From the NCBI RefSeq assembly GCF_001412575.1, contig NZ_CP011834.1:1116001-1180000 (forward strand): a DNA stretch of 64,000 nucleotides. Direction: 5' to 3'. The stretch's first letter is position 1. Each line of letters begins with the position of its first letter. This DNA is from Limnohabitans sp. 103DPR2 (GTDB lineage: Bacteria > Pseudomonadota > Gammaproteobacteria > Burkholderiales > Burkholderiaceae_C). Below, piece after piece: positions 53,693 to 63,085 of the stretch. A program made the translations under genes and the position numbers. The notes beneath the pieces were generated by a model. It did no database searches and was not told where the DNA came from. It worked only from the letters and a program-made list of their open reading frames with translations.

Positions 53693-53698
53693 AATTCC

Positions 53699-55205
<1,507 letters not shown>

Positions 55206-55219
<14 letters not shown>

Positions 55220-56270
55220 GTTGCGTCCTCAGGACTCCAAGGTGTGGCGTTATGCCTCCCCTTTGTTGGCCTTGGCCATCACAGTGGCCTTGGGCATTGG
55301 TTTGTTCGTGCTGCTGGGCAAAGATCCCGTGCGTGGCCTGCAAATGTTTTTTTGGGAGCCCCTCAAGTCGGCCTATGCCTTGGGCGAATTGATGGTCAAA
55401 GCCACGCCCTTGTTGGTCATTGCTTTGGGCTTGGCAGTTTGTTATCGCTCCAATGTTTGGAACATTGGCGCTGAAGGCCAGTTTGTCATGGGCGCTGTGG
55501 CCGCTGGTGGTGTGGCCATGCTGGCCGACAAAGAAACAGGCCGTTGGATTGTGGTGGCCGTTGTTCTGGCAGGTGTTGCGGGCGGCATGTTTTGGGCCTC
55601 GATCACCGCTTGGCTCAAGGACAAGTTTCACGCCAACGAAATTTTGGTCAGCTTGATGCTGGTGTATGTGGCCGACATGGTGTTGGGTTACTTGGTCTAT
55701 GGTCCTTGGAAAGACCCCGCGGGTTACAACTTTCCGCAAACCAAAACCTTTGAAGCGGTCACCCAAATTCCTCGCCTGATGTCGGGCTCTCGCGTCAGTG
55801 TGGGCCTCATTTTGGCGCTGATCGGTGTGGCAGCCGTCTGGATCTTTTTGTTCAGAACGCGTGCAGGTTTTGCGCAGCAAGTGGGCGGGTTGGCGCCAGC
55901 CGCTGCACGCTATGCTGGCTTTTCTTCTCGCAGGGCGTTGTGGACCGCCTTGTTGGTATCGGGCGGTGCCGCCGGTTTGGCCGGTGCCCTTGAAGTAGCG
56001 GGCCCTTTAGGCCAATTAACGCCTTATGTGCCAGCAGGCTATGGCTTTGCCGCCATCATCGTGGCCTATGTGGGGCGCTTGCATCCTGTGGGCATGGTGT
56101 TTTCGGCAGTGCTCATGAGCATGTTCTACATTGGCGGTGAACTGGCGCAGTCGCGCATGGGATTGCCCAAGTCCATCACAGGCGTGTTCCAAGGCTTGTT
56201 GTTGTTCAGTCTGTTGGCGTGTGACACGCTGGTGGCCTATCGCCTGCGTTGGCAGAGCAGGAGGGTGTGA
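55206..56270 (+). CDS. BmpA-type ABC importer permease 1 (YufP-like)
   Basis: A 354-residue permease. The region GELMVKATPLLVIALGLAVCYRSNVWNIGAEGQFVMGA is typical of YufP/NupB-like permeases. The C-terminus has GYGFAAIIVAYVGRLHPVGMVFSAVLMSMFYIGGELAQSRMGLP. The start at 55206 lies inside the end of the ATPase gene. Its TGA stop shares bases with the next start (TGATG). Confidence 0.9.
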
Positions 56271-57190
56271 TGGAATCGTACGCATTGTTGGTGGCGGCCA
56301 CATTGAATGCAGGCACGGTCTTGGCCATTGCTGCCCTGGGTTTGCTGATCAACGAAAGAGCGGGGGTGGTCAACCTGGGTGCCGAGGGCATGATGTTGTG
56401 TGCGGCCATTGCAGGCTTTGCAACCGTGGTGCACACCGGAAGTGATTGGCTAGGTTTTTTGGCGGGCATGGGTGCGGGGGCTGTGTTGGCCGCTGTCTTT
56501 GGTGTCTTGGTGATTTACCTTAGCACCAACCAATACGCCACAGGCTTGGCGCTAAGTTTGTTTGGTGTGGGCTTTTCTGCGTTTGTGGGCATTGGCTATG
56601 TCCAAGAAAAGTTACCTCAGCGCCCCAGCTTTGAAATCCCATTTTTGGCGGACATTCCCCTCATGGGTTCTGCCTTCTTCAAGCAGCACCCCCTGGTCTA
56701 TGGCGTGATTGCTTTCGTCTTTGGGTTGATGTGGTTCTTCTACAAAACCCGCACAGGTTTGGTGCTCAGATCGGTGGGCGAATCCCCCGAATCGGCGCAT
56801 GCACTGGGCTATTCGGTGCGTCGCATTCGTTTTTATGCGGTGGTGGCTGGTGGCGCTTTGTGCGGTTTGTCAGGTGCCTACATCTCGATTGCCTATACGC
56901 CTCTTTGGGTTGAGGGCATGGTGGCCGGCAAGGGCTGGATTGCTTTGGCCTTGACCACCTTTGCAACCTGGCGACCGGCTCGGATTTTGCTTGGTGCTTA
57001 TTTGTTTGGTGGGGTCACCATGCTTCAGTTCCACTTGCAAGGTTTGGGCGTGCAAGTGCCCAGCCAGTGGCTGACGGCTTTGCCGTACATTGCCACCATT
57101 GTGGTGCTGGCGCTGATCTCACGAAATCCGGCTTGGATTCGCATCAACATGCCAGCTTCACTAGGCAAACCCTTCCATCCCGGTTCATAA
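56270..57190 (+). CDS. BmpA-type ABC importer permease 2 (YufQ-like)
   Basis: A 306-residue permease with LNAGTVLAIAALGLLINERAGVVNLGAEGMMLCAAIAGF, typical of YufQ/NupC-like permeases, and PSQWLTALPYIATIVVLALISRN at the C-terminus. It pairs with permease 1. It has a GGAGG site inside the end of the preceding gene. Confidence 0.91.
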   Translation: MESYALLVAATLNAGTVLAIAALGLLINERAGVVNLGAEGMMLCAAIAGFATVVHTGSDWLGFLAGMGAGAVLAAVFGVLVIYLSTNQYATGLALSLFGVGFSAFVGIGYVQEKLPQRPSFEIPFLADIPLMGSAFFKQHPLVYGVIAFVFGLMWFFYKTRTGLVLRSVGESPESAHALGYSVRRIRFYAVVAGGALCGLSGAYISIAYTPLWVEGMVAGKGWIALALTTFATWRPARILLGAYLFGGVTMLQFHLQGLGVQVPSQWLTALPYIATIVVLALISRNPAWIRINMPASLGKPFHPGS

Positions 57191-57233
57191 TGTTTTTTCT
57201 CGTGCAACCCTGTTCATCCATAAAGGAAATTTC

Positions 57234-58355
57234 ATGACAGTACTGAACAAGCGATCGGTTCTTAAAATCGCCGCGATCTCCCTCGTTGCAGCAGCTGCTT
57301 TGGTAGCTTGCGGCAAAAAAGAAGAGGCCAAGCCTGCCGCTGCAGCCAAGGCTGAACCCCTGAAAGTGGCGTTTGCCTACGTTGGCCCTGTGGGCGACGG
57401 TGGTTGGACATTTGCACACGACAACGCGCGCAAGGCCGTTGAAAAACAATTCGGCGACAAAATCGTCACCAGCTTTGTTGAGAAAGTGCCAGAAAGCGCT
57501 GACGCAGAGCGCGTCTTCCGCGACTTGGCCGGTCAAGGCAACAAACTCATTTTCGGTACCACTTTCGGTTACATGGAACCCATGTTGAAAGTCGCCGCAG
57601 ACAACAAAGAAATCAAGTTTGAACATGCCACCGGCTACAAAACTGCCGACAACATGCGCACCTACGACAGCCGCACCTACGAAGGTGCTTACATGGCTGG
57701 CGTGATTGCAGGCAAGATGACCAAGACCAACACCTTGGGCGTTGTGGCCTCTATCCCAATTCCTGAAGTGATTCGCAACATCAACTCCTTCACAATGGGT
57801 GCACAGTCAGTCAATCCCAAAGTGAAGACCAAAGTGGTGTGGGTGAACGACTGGTTCAATCCACCAAAAGAAACAGAAGCCGCAACCGCTTTGATCAACG
57901 GCGGCGCTGACGTGTTGATGCAAAACACCGATTCACCTGCTGTGTTGCAAACTGCCGAAAAAATGGGCAAGCGTGCTTTTGGTTGGGATTCCGACATGAC
58001 AGCCTACGGCCCCAAGGCTCACTTGGGTTCTGCGGTCATCAACTGGGCACCTTACTACATCAAGGCCGTGGGTGAAGCCCTTGAAGGCAAATGGGCTACT
58101 GGCCAAAGCTGGTGGGGCGTGAAAGAAGGCGCCATCGACATGGTGTCTGTGGCAGCCGACGTGCCTGAAGATGCCAAGAAGAAAGTGGAAGAAATCAAAG
58201 CCGGTCTGAAAGACGGCAGCTTCGCCATCTGGAAGGGTCCTATCGTGGGCCAGGACGGCAAAGAAGTGTTGGCCAAAGACGCTGTGGCTGACGACAAGTT
58301 CTTGGGCGGTATCAAGTTCTACGTCAAAGGCGTGGAAGGCAAAGTGCCAAACTGA
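57234..58355 (+). CDS. BMP-family lipoprotein binding protein of the purine importer
   Basis: A 373-residue lipoprotein with a lipobox near residue 25 (AAALVACGKK) and the BMP/PnrA fold: VAFAYVGPVGDGGWTFAHDNARKAVEKQFGD, FGTTFGYMEPMLKVAADN, AGVIAGKMTKTNTLGVVASIPIPEVIRNINSFTMGAQSVNP and GWDSDMTAYGPKAHLGSAVINWAPYY. BMP proteins bind nucleosides, and some family members bind nucleobases. The ligand is presumably a purine given the flanking catabolic genes. AAAGGA lies upstream and a strong terminator follows. Confidence 0.91.
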   Translation: MTVLNKRSVLKIAAISLVAAAALVACGKKEEAKPAAAAKAEPLKVAFAYVGPVGDGGWTFAHDNARKAVEKQFGDKIVTSFVEKVPESADAERVFRDLAGQGNKLIFGTTFGYMEPMLKVAADNKEIKFEHATGYKTADNMRTYDSRTYEGAYMAGVIAGKMTKTNTLGVVASIPIPEVIRNINSFTMGAQSVNPKVKTKVVWVNDWFNPPKETEAATALINGGADVLMQNTDSPAVLQTAEKMGKRAFGWDSDMTAYGPKAHLGSAVINWAPYYIKAVGEALEGKWATGQSWWGVKEGAIDMVSVAADVPEDAKKKVEEIKAGLKDGSFAIWKGPIVGQDGKEVLAKDAVADDKFLGGIKFYVKGVEGKVPN

Positions 58356-58372
58356 TCCAATCAGTCCTCAAC

Positions 58373-58408
58373 AAAAAAGCCGCGTTTCGCAAGAAGCGCG
58401 GCTTTTTT
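58373..58408 (+). terminator. Terminator after the BMP-type importer operon
   Basis: AAAAAAGCCGCG pairs with CGCGGCTTTTTT around a 12-base loop. The T run is continuous. It lies 18 bases after the lipoprotein stop. Confidence 0.88.
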
Positions 58409-58439
58409 CATGGTCTGCAGCCTTCAATTCTGATGAGCT

Positions 58440-58459
58440 CTTAAGAATGGCTTCAGATG
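58440..58459 (+). promoter_or_regulatory. Direct-repeat response-regulator box 1, upstream of shp
   Basis: CTTAAG-AATGG-CTTCAG, a PmrA/QseB-type repeat with an 11-base period, is part of a 20-base motif CTTAAG-N2-TGGCTTCA-N2-TG that recurs at 62121-62140. It ends about 20 bases before the shp start. Confidence 0.6.
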
Positions 58460-58480
58460 ACGTGGTCAACATCACGTCAT
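58457..58480. repeat. Inverted repeat at the shp start
   Basis: ATGACGTG and CACGTCAT are perfect 8-base inverted arms with an 8-base spacer. They overlap the shp ATG at 58479. They may be an operator or a start-blocking hairpin. Confidence 0.5.
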
Positions 58481-58895
58481 GACTTCATCACCTACCTTGT
58501 ATCTACGTCGCAGCTTATGGGCTGTTGTCGTTGCTGTGTTCTGGATCAGTTCAGCAATTGCAGGCGATACCAATCCTGATGCGCTCTTAACGCAGTATCA
58601 GCAAGCGGCTGGACAAAAGGCTGACCGCCTGCGTGGGCAACATTTTTTCAATGCCAAGTCGGTCAATGAATTGAGCTGTGCTTCTTGCCACGGCGCGTCG
58701 CCCTTGTTGCCTGGTCGACATGCCAGCACAGGCAAACCCATTTTGCCGTTGGCGCCCATGGTCAACGCTGAGCGATTATCTGATTCGGCCAAAGTTGAAA
58801 AGTGGTTCCGCAGAAACTGCAAGGACGTGCTGAGCCGAGAATGCACGCCGTTGGAAAAGGCAGATGTTGTGGCTTACCTGAAGGACTTGAAATGA
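58479..58895 (+). CDS. SHP-type cytochrome c (DUF1924)
   Basis: A 138-residue periplasmic monoheme cytochrome c with a signal peptide ending near SSAIAGD. The heme motif is CASCHG (in NELSCASCHGASPLLPGRH). The C-terminus has KWFRRNCKDVLSRECTPLEKADVVAYLKDL, typical of DUF1924/Sphaeroides heme protein, with two extra cysteines. SHP can bind oxygen and receives electrons from the diheme cytochrome encoded next in known systems. Overlaps dhc by four bases. The start lacks a clear ribosome-binding site. Confidence 0.88.
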   Translation: MTSSPTLYLRRSLWAVVVAVFWISSAIAGDTNPDALLTQYQQAAGQKADRLRGQHFFNAKSVNELSCASCHGASPLLPGRHASTGKPILPLAPMVNAERLSDSAKVEKWFRRNCKDVLSRECTPLEKADVVAYLKDLK

Positions 58896-59368
58896 CTTTT
58901 CACAATTGGACCCAGCGAGTCTGCCTTTGTGCCGCCTTGGTGTTTGGCGGGTTGCCTTTGGCCATGGCTGACAAACCCCTCATGCCCGCCTACGTGTTGC
59001 CAGCCTACAAAACTGAATGCGCATCTTGTCACATGGCTTATCCCCCAGCAATGCTGTCTAAACCGTCATGGCAACGCATCATGGGCGGTTTAGACAAGCA
59101 TTACGGCACCGATGCATCCTTAGACAAAGCAACAGAACGTCAAATTGGCGCTTGGCTGCAAGCGCAAGGCGGTACCTACAAGCGAGTTGAGGCTTCATCA
59201 CCCGGCGACAGGTTGACCACCACCACATGGTTTGAAAAGAAGCACCGCAAGATCGACAAAGCCGTTTGGACGCGCAAGTCAATCAATGGCAAAGCGCAAT
59301 GTCAAGCATGCCACCAAGGCGCAGACATGGGCGACTTTGAAGACGACCGTGTCCGCATTCCGCTTTGA
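58892..59368 (+). CDS. Diheme cytochrome c (DHC)
   Basis: A 158-residue periplasmic protein with a signal peptide ending near PLAMADK. Two heme motifs are seen: CASCHM (in YKTECASCHMAYPPAML) and CQACHQ (in KAQCQACHQGADMGDF). The KPSWQRIMGGLDKHYGTDASLD block is conserved in the DHC family, the electron donor to SHP. Start overlaps the shp stop (ATGA). It is followed 34 bases later by the cytochrome b gene. Confidence 0.9.
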   Translation: MTFHNWTQRVCLCAALVFGGLPLAMADKPLMPAYVLPAYKTECASCHMAYPPAMLSKPSWQRIMGGLDKHYGTDASLDKATERQIGAWLQAQGGTYKRVEASSPGDRLTTTTWFEKKHRKIDKAVWTRKSINGKAQCQACHQGADMGDFEDDRVRIPL

Positions 59369-59402
59369 ATGACCTCCCAATTTCTCAGAACAAGTAATCA
59401 CC

Positions 59403-60080
59403 ATGACTCATCACGCCTTGAATTCGTTGGCGCCATCTGCCAAGACCTGCACACCCAGTAGGCGCATTGTTGAAATGCCCATGCGTTTGTTTCATACCTT
59501 GATGGCACTCTCTTTTTTGGGGGCTTACCTCACGGCTGAAAGCGAGCGTTTCCGATTACTCCACGTGAGCTTGGGCTACACCTTGTTTGGCTTGGTTGTG
59601 TTTCGTTTGCTGTGGGGAATGTTCGGTCCCCGTCAATCTAGGCTCAGCGTTGCTTGGCGAAAGCTGGAAGCACTGAAGGAACTCAAAAATGACTTTCAGA
59701 ATTTGCCAGAGGCCGTGTTGAAGTGGAACGCCCAAACTTTTCGCAAGTGGTCTTCCCTTGTGTTAACGCTTGCCGCTTTCAGTACATTCCTGATTTCTAT
59801 TTTCATCACGCTTTCGGGTTATGCGATCTACAATGAAATCACTGGCGATTGGATGTCTGAAATCCACGAGTTTTTTGGCAATTTTTTACTAATGGCTGTA
59901 CTCTTGCACATCGCTTTGGTCATGCTCTTGGTGCTTTGCAAAAAATCACAAGGATTGCGCCCCATGTGGTCGGGCCGCCGCGAAGGCGCGGGTCCCGATG
60001 TGGCCCAAGGCAATCATGTGTGGGTGGCCGTCTTGCTTGGCATGGCAGTCGTGTCGTTCTTGTTTTTTCAATTGACCTGA
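59403..60080 (+). CDS. Cytochrome b561-family membrane protein
   Basis: A 225-residue protein with four membrane helices and well-placed heme-ligating histidines (RLFHTLMALSFLGAYLTAE, RLLHVSLGYTLFGLVVFRLLWGMFG, EIHEFFGNFLLMAVLLHIALVMLL). It should pass electrons from the quinone pool to DHC and SHP. Directly downstream of dhc and 14 bases before the response regulator gene. Confidence 0.88.
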   Translation: MTHHALNSLAPSAKTCTPSRRIVEMPMRLFHTLMALSFLGAYLTAESERFRLLHVSLGYTLFGLVVFRLLWGMFGPRQSRLSVAWRKLEALKELKNDFQNLPEAVLKWNAQTFRKWSSLVLTLAAFSTFLISIFITLSGYAIYNEITGDWMSEIHEFFGNFLLMAVLLHIALVMLLVLCKKSQGLRPMWSGRREGAGPDVAQGNHVWVAVLLGMAVVSFLFFQLT

Positions 60081-60094
60081 GGCAAATCCACACC

Positions 60095-60751
60095 ATGCGT
60101 GTATTGTTGGCAGAAGACGATGAAACACTGGGTTCAGGCCTCAAAACGGGCCTGGGGCAGCACGGCTTTCAGGTGGACTGGGTGCGTGATGGTGTGGCTG
60201 CCGAGCGAGAAATGATGACACAGGTGCACGAGGCGGTTATTTTGGACATGGGTATGCCGCGCCAAGATGGCTTGATGTGCCTCCAAAAAGTTCGTCAAAA
60301 GAAAATCAAAACACCCGTCCTGATCTTGACGGCGCAAGATGCGGTGTCTTATCGCATTGAAGCGCTGGACGCTGGCGCTGACGATTATTTGATCAAGCCT
60401 GTCGACTTGTTAGAGTTGGCTGCAAGATTGCGTGCATTGGTCAGACGTTCCCATGGTGAAATTCAAAGCACCATCAGTGTCAAGGATGTCCAACTCAATT
60501 CGACAGCGCGGGTCGTCAGTCTAAAGGGCCAGCCAGTTGATGTGTCCGCTCGAGAGTTTGACCTGTTGTTCACCTTCATGATGCACGCCGGTCATGTCTT
60601 AACCCGTGAGCAATTGGAAAAACACCTCTACAGTTGGGGCACCGAAGTTAGCAGCAATACGGTTGAGGTGCACATCTATCATTTGCGGCGCAAGTTGGGC
60701 AATGACCTCATTCAAACCATTCGTGGCGTGGGTTACGTCATGCCAAAATAG
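60095..60751 (+). CDS. OmpR-family response regulator (QseB/TctD-like)
   Basis: A 218-residue regulator. The receiver domain has the acidic pocket in AEDDETLG, the phosphorylated Asp in VILDMGMPRQDG (about residue 51), the Thr in ILTAQ and the Lys in YLIKPVD. The C-terminal winged helix has LEKHLYSWGTEVSSNTVEVHIYHLRRKLG. Start 60095 is followed by MRVLLAEDDE, the family standard. The frame is open upstream inside the cytochrome gene but is not conserved. The kinase gene follows 3 bases later. Likely targets are given under the direct-repeat boxes. Confidence 0.93.
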   Translation: MRVLLAEDDETLGSGLKTGLGQHGFQVDWVRDGVAAEREMMTQVHEAVILDMGMPRQDGLMCLQKVRQKKIKTPVLILTAQDAVSYRIEALDAGADDYLIKPVDLLELAARLRALVRRSHGEIQSTISVKDVQLNSTARVVSLKGQPVDVSAREFDLLFTFMMHAGHVLTREQLEKHLYSWGTEVSSNTVEVHIYHLRRKLGNDLIQTIRGVGYVMPK

Positions 60752-60754
60752 GTC

Positions 60755-62125
60755 ATGCACTCAACTGACATGCGTCCTTCGCTGCAATCTCGTCTCCTGG
60801 CATCTTTGTTGTTGGTCTCGGCTGCTGCATGGTTATTGGTCTTGGGCCTGACTTGGTATGAAACCGATCACGAACTCAATGAATTGCTCGATGCCCATCT
60901 GGCTCAAACAGCTTCTTTTCTCGTTGTTCAGTCGGGTGATGGCCACGAAAATGACAGGGACTTCACCACCAGTCCCACCCTGCACAAATACCAGCCTCGT
61001 GTGGCCTATCAAGTTTGGCATGAAGGTCAGCTTGTGGCGCGTTCGGAAAAAGCCCCCACAGCTCCTTTTCGACAAGCGGGCGAGAGTGGCCTCATTGATC
61101 GCAAGGTCGATGGCGAAGTCTGGCGAATTTTCAGTACGCAGGGGCAAGAAAAAGACGTGTGGATCCATGTTGCCGAGCTTGGCAAATACCGTCAAGATAT
61201 TTTGTATGCCGGCTTAGAAAGTGCCATCGTGCCCTTGCTCTTGGTCTTTCCCTTAATGGCTTTGTTCATCTGGTGGTCTATTCGCGTTTCGCTAGGCCCC
61301 CTTCGGCATTTGGGTCAAGAAATTAGCTTGCGCAAAGCTTCTTCCTTGCAAGCACTTGAAGAAAAAAAGGCGGTCAAAGAGGTCCAACCCTTGGTGCAAG
61401 CTTTGAACCAATTGTTCAAGCGGGTTGAGGTTCAAATGGCCAACGAACGTCAGTTCACTTCAGATGCAGCCCATGAATTGCGAACGCCTGTAGCTGCAAT
61501 TCGCATGCAAGCGCAAGTGGCCATGGGCGCTACAGAAGCAGACGCTCAAAAGCAAGCATTGCAAGCACTCATGGATGGCTGTGACCGTGCGACCCGACTC
61601 ATTTCACAACTGTTAGAGCTTTCTCGTTTAGATGCTGCAGAACGATATGAGGATTCGCTCAGTCTGCAGGCCGTCGATGCGATTGCACTAACACGCCAGC
61701 AATTGGCCGAGTCGGGACACGCTTGGATTGCCAAGCACCAAAGCTTGAATTTTGAAGCGCCAGATAAGTTATTACTGAATGTCAAACCCGAATGGTTGTC
61801 GATTGTGGTTCGCAACTTGGTTGACAATGCAAGCCGTTACAGCCCCGAGGGTGCCCAATTACAAGTCACTTGGCAGGACGGCCCCGAACCCATGCTGACG
61901 GTGGAAGACAGTGGCCCTGGCATGTCGGCGTCTGATCGCGTGCGGTTGGGTGATCGCTTTTTCAGAGTGCTTGGCACCGAGGCCACAGGCAGTGGCCTAG
62001 GCTGGTCGATTGTTCGCAGAATTGCACAATTGAACCGAATCAAAGTTCAATTGGGTACCAGTCCCAATTTTGGCGGATTGCAGGTGGTCATGGTTTGGCC
62101 CAAAGATTGCAAAGTTGTCTCTTAA
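60755..62125 (+). CDS. Sensor histidine kinase (QseC-like)
   Basis: A 456-residue kinase. N-terminal membrane helix (LLASLLLVSAAAWLLVLGLTW), a ~140-residue periplasmic domain, a second helix (LLLVFPLMALFIWWSI), HAMP, the H-box FTSDAAHELRTPVAAIRM (phosphorylated His) and the ATP-binding N/G boxes VVRNLVDNASRYS and VEDSGPGMSASDR. The periplasmic domain has no obvious heme or metal motif, so the signal is unknown. The alternate start is ATG 60770. Its stop lies inside box 2. Confidence 0.93.
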   Translation: MHSTDMRPSLQSRLLASLLLVSAAAWLLVLGLTWYETDHELNELLDAHLAQTASFLVVQSGDGHENDRDFTTSPTLHKYQPRVAYQVWHEGQLVARSEKAPTAPFRQAGESGLIDRKVDGEVWRIFSTQGQEKDVWIHVAELGKYRQDILYAGLESAIVPLLLVFPLMALFIWWSIRVSLGPLRHLGQEISLRKASSLQALEEKKAVKEVQPLVQALNQLFKRVEVQMANERQFTSDAAHELRTPVAAIRMQAQVAMGATEADAQKQALQALMDGCDRATRLISQLLELSRLDAAERYEDSLSLQAVDAIALTRQQLAESGHAWIAKHQSLNFEAPDKLLLNVKPEWLSIVVRNLVDNASRYSPEGAQLQVTWQDGPEPMLTVEDSGPGMSASDRVRLGDRFFRVLGTEATGSGLGWSIVRRIAQLNRIKVQLGTSPNFGGLQVVMVWPKDCKVVS

Positions 62126-62140
62126 GCTTGGCTTCATCTG
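62121..62140 (+). promoter_or_regulatory. Direct-repeat response-regulator box 2, upstream of the RTX gene
   Basis: CTTAAG-CTTGG-CTTCAT shares CTTAAG-N2-TGGCTTCA-N2-TG with box 1 (16 of 20 bases identical). It overlaps the kinase stop codon and lies 57 bases upstream of the RTX ATG. Confidence 0.6.
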
Positions 62141-62197
62141 GCCTCGTTAAATTTCAGTTCTCAGCAACGCAATTTCATTGCAATCAAAGGGAACAAT

Positions 62198-63025
62198 ATG
62201 AGCAACGACGCAAACAAGGGTTATCAATTTACAGTTGTCAACGGCGCAGTTACGGCCGTATACGAAATTAAAAACGGCCGCGCAAAATTTGAAAAAATAG
62301 ACCACGATGAAAGCTGGTCAGTCGATGGCAATAACATCGTTAAAACTGAAACAGAACATGGCCGTATTGAAACTACAATTTTCAGCGACATCGATGGTGA
62401 TGGTATTTTTGCCAAAATGTCCAAGACTTATGGCACTGCTGCTGTCACTTCTAATACAACAGTCAACTCATCCACTCATTCGACTTCAGGTTCCGACAGC
62501 GATGATCTGTGGCGTGGCAGCTCCTACGACGATCACTACGACGGTGGGCAAGGCAATGATCAATTGAGCGGCGGTAATGGCAACGATGATTTGAGGGGTG
62601 GTGCGGGTAACGATCGTTTGAATGGCGATCAAGGTGCAGACGTTTTGTATGGCGGAGACGGTGAGGATGTCTTGGTTGGCGGTGCTGGCTCTGACGATTT
62701 GTATGGTGGTTTGGGTAACGATACATTCAAGTATTCCAACGTGCTTGAGTCGGGTTTAACCAGTACCACTCGAGATCGTATTCATGATTTTTCGGCCGGC
62801 GACAAAATTGATTTGTCTGGCATCGATGCACGCTCTGGCAATTGGAGCAATGACGCATTTACCTATGTGGGCGCTGCGTCCAATGTGACATCTGCCAACG
62901 CAAACGGCGCACTCTGGTTTGAAAATGGCATTTTGTACGGTAGCACTGATCGTGACACAGCTGCTGAATTTCAAATTGAGTTGGTCGGCCTGATCCAACT
63001 CAGTATGACGGACTTGGTTTTGTAA
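62198..63025 (+). CDS. RTX-type calcium-binding protein, probable type I secreted
   Basis: A 275-residue protein without an N-terminal signal peptide. A ~110-residue N-terminal domain contains an EF-like acidic loop (DIDGDGIFAK). The centre (about 115-180) holds seven to eight RTX nonapeptide repeats of GGxGNDxL type. The C-terminal ~70 residues resemble the serralysin/RTX C-terminal domain and end in a hydrophobic LSMTDLVL, as expected for a type I secretion signal. No type I secretion genes lie in the window. The N-terminal domain is not recognised. Confidence 0.82.
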   Translation: MSNDANKGYQFTVVNGAVTAVYEIKNGRAKFEKIDHDESWSVDGNNIVKTETEHGRIETTIFSDIDGDGIFAKMSKTYGTAAVTSNTTVNSSTHSTSGSDSDDLWRGSSYDDHYDGGQGNDQLSGGNGNDDLRGGAGNDRLNGDQGADVLYGGDGEDVLVGGAGSDDLYGGLGNDTFKYSNVLESGLTSTTRDRIHDFSAGDKIDLSGIDARSGNWSNDAFTYVGAASNVTSANANGALWFENGILYGSTDRDTAAEFQIELVGLIQLSMTDLVL

Positions 63026-63042
63026 TGAAGCCTGGCTTTGCC

Positions 63043-63071
63043 AAAACCGCTGCTGTAGCAGCGGTTTTTTT
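63043..63071. terminator. Bidirectional terminator between RTX gene and M16 peptidase gene
   Basis: ACCGCTGCT and AGCAGCGGT form a near-perfect stem with a very short loop. It is followed by T residues in both directions between convergent genes. Confidence 0.85.
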
Positions 63072-63085
63072 GTTTAAAAACTGTT

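Noticed and set aside
53629..53698. Purine riboswitch in front of the BMP-type importer
   Set aside because: The region is too short and lacks the three-way junction and conserved loop sequences of purine riboswitches. Only one simple palindrome is seen.
62256..62261. Fourth GTATAC operator
   Set aside because: It lies inside the RTX coding sequence, lacks the flanking A/T arms and is unrelated to purine genes.
62535..62740. CRISPR-like or satellite repeat
   Set aside because: The GGxGNDxL periodicity is protein-level RTX coding repetition with variable DNA sequence, not a DNA repeat array.
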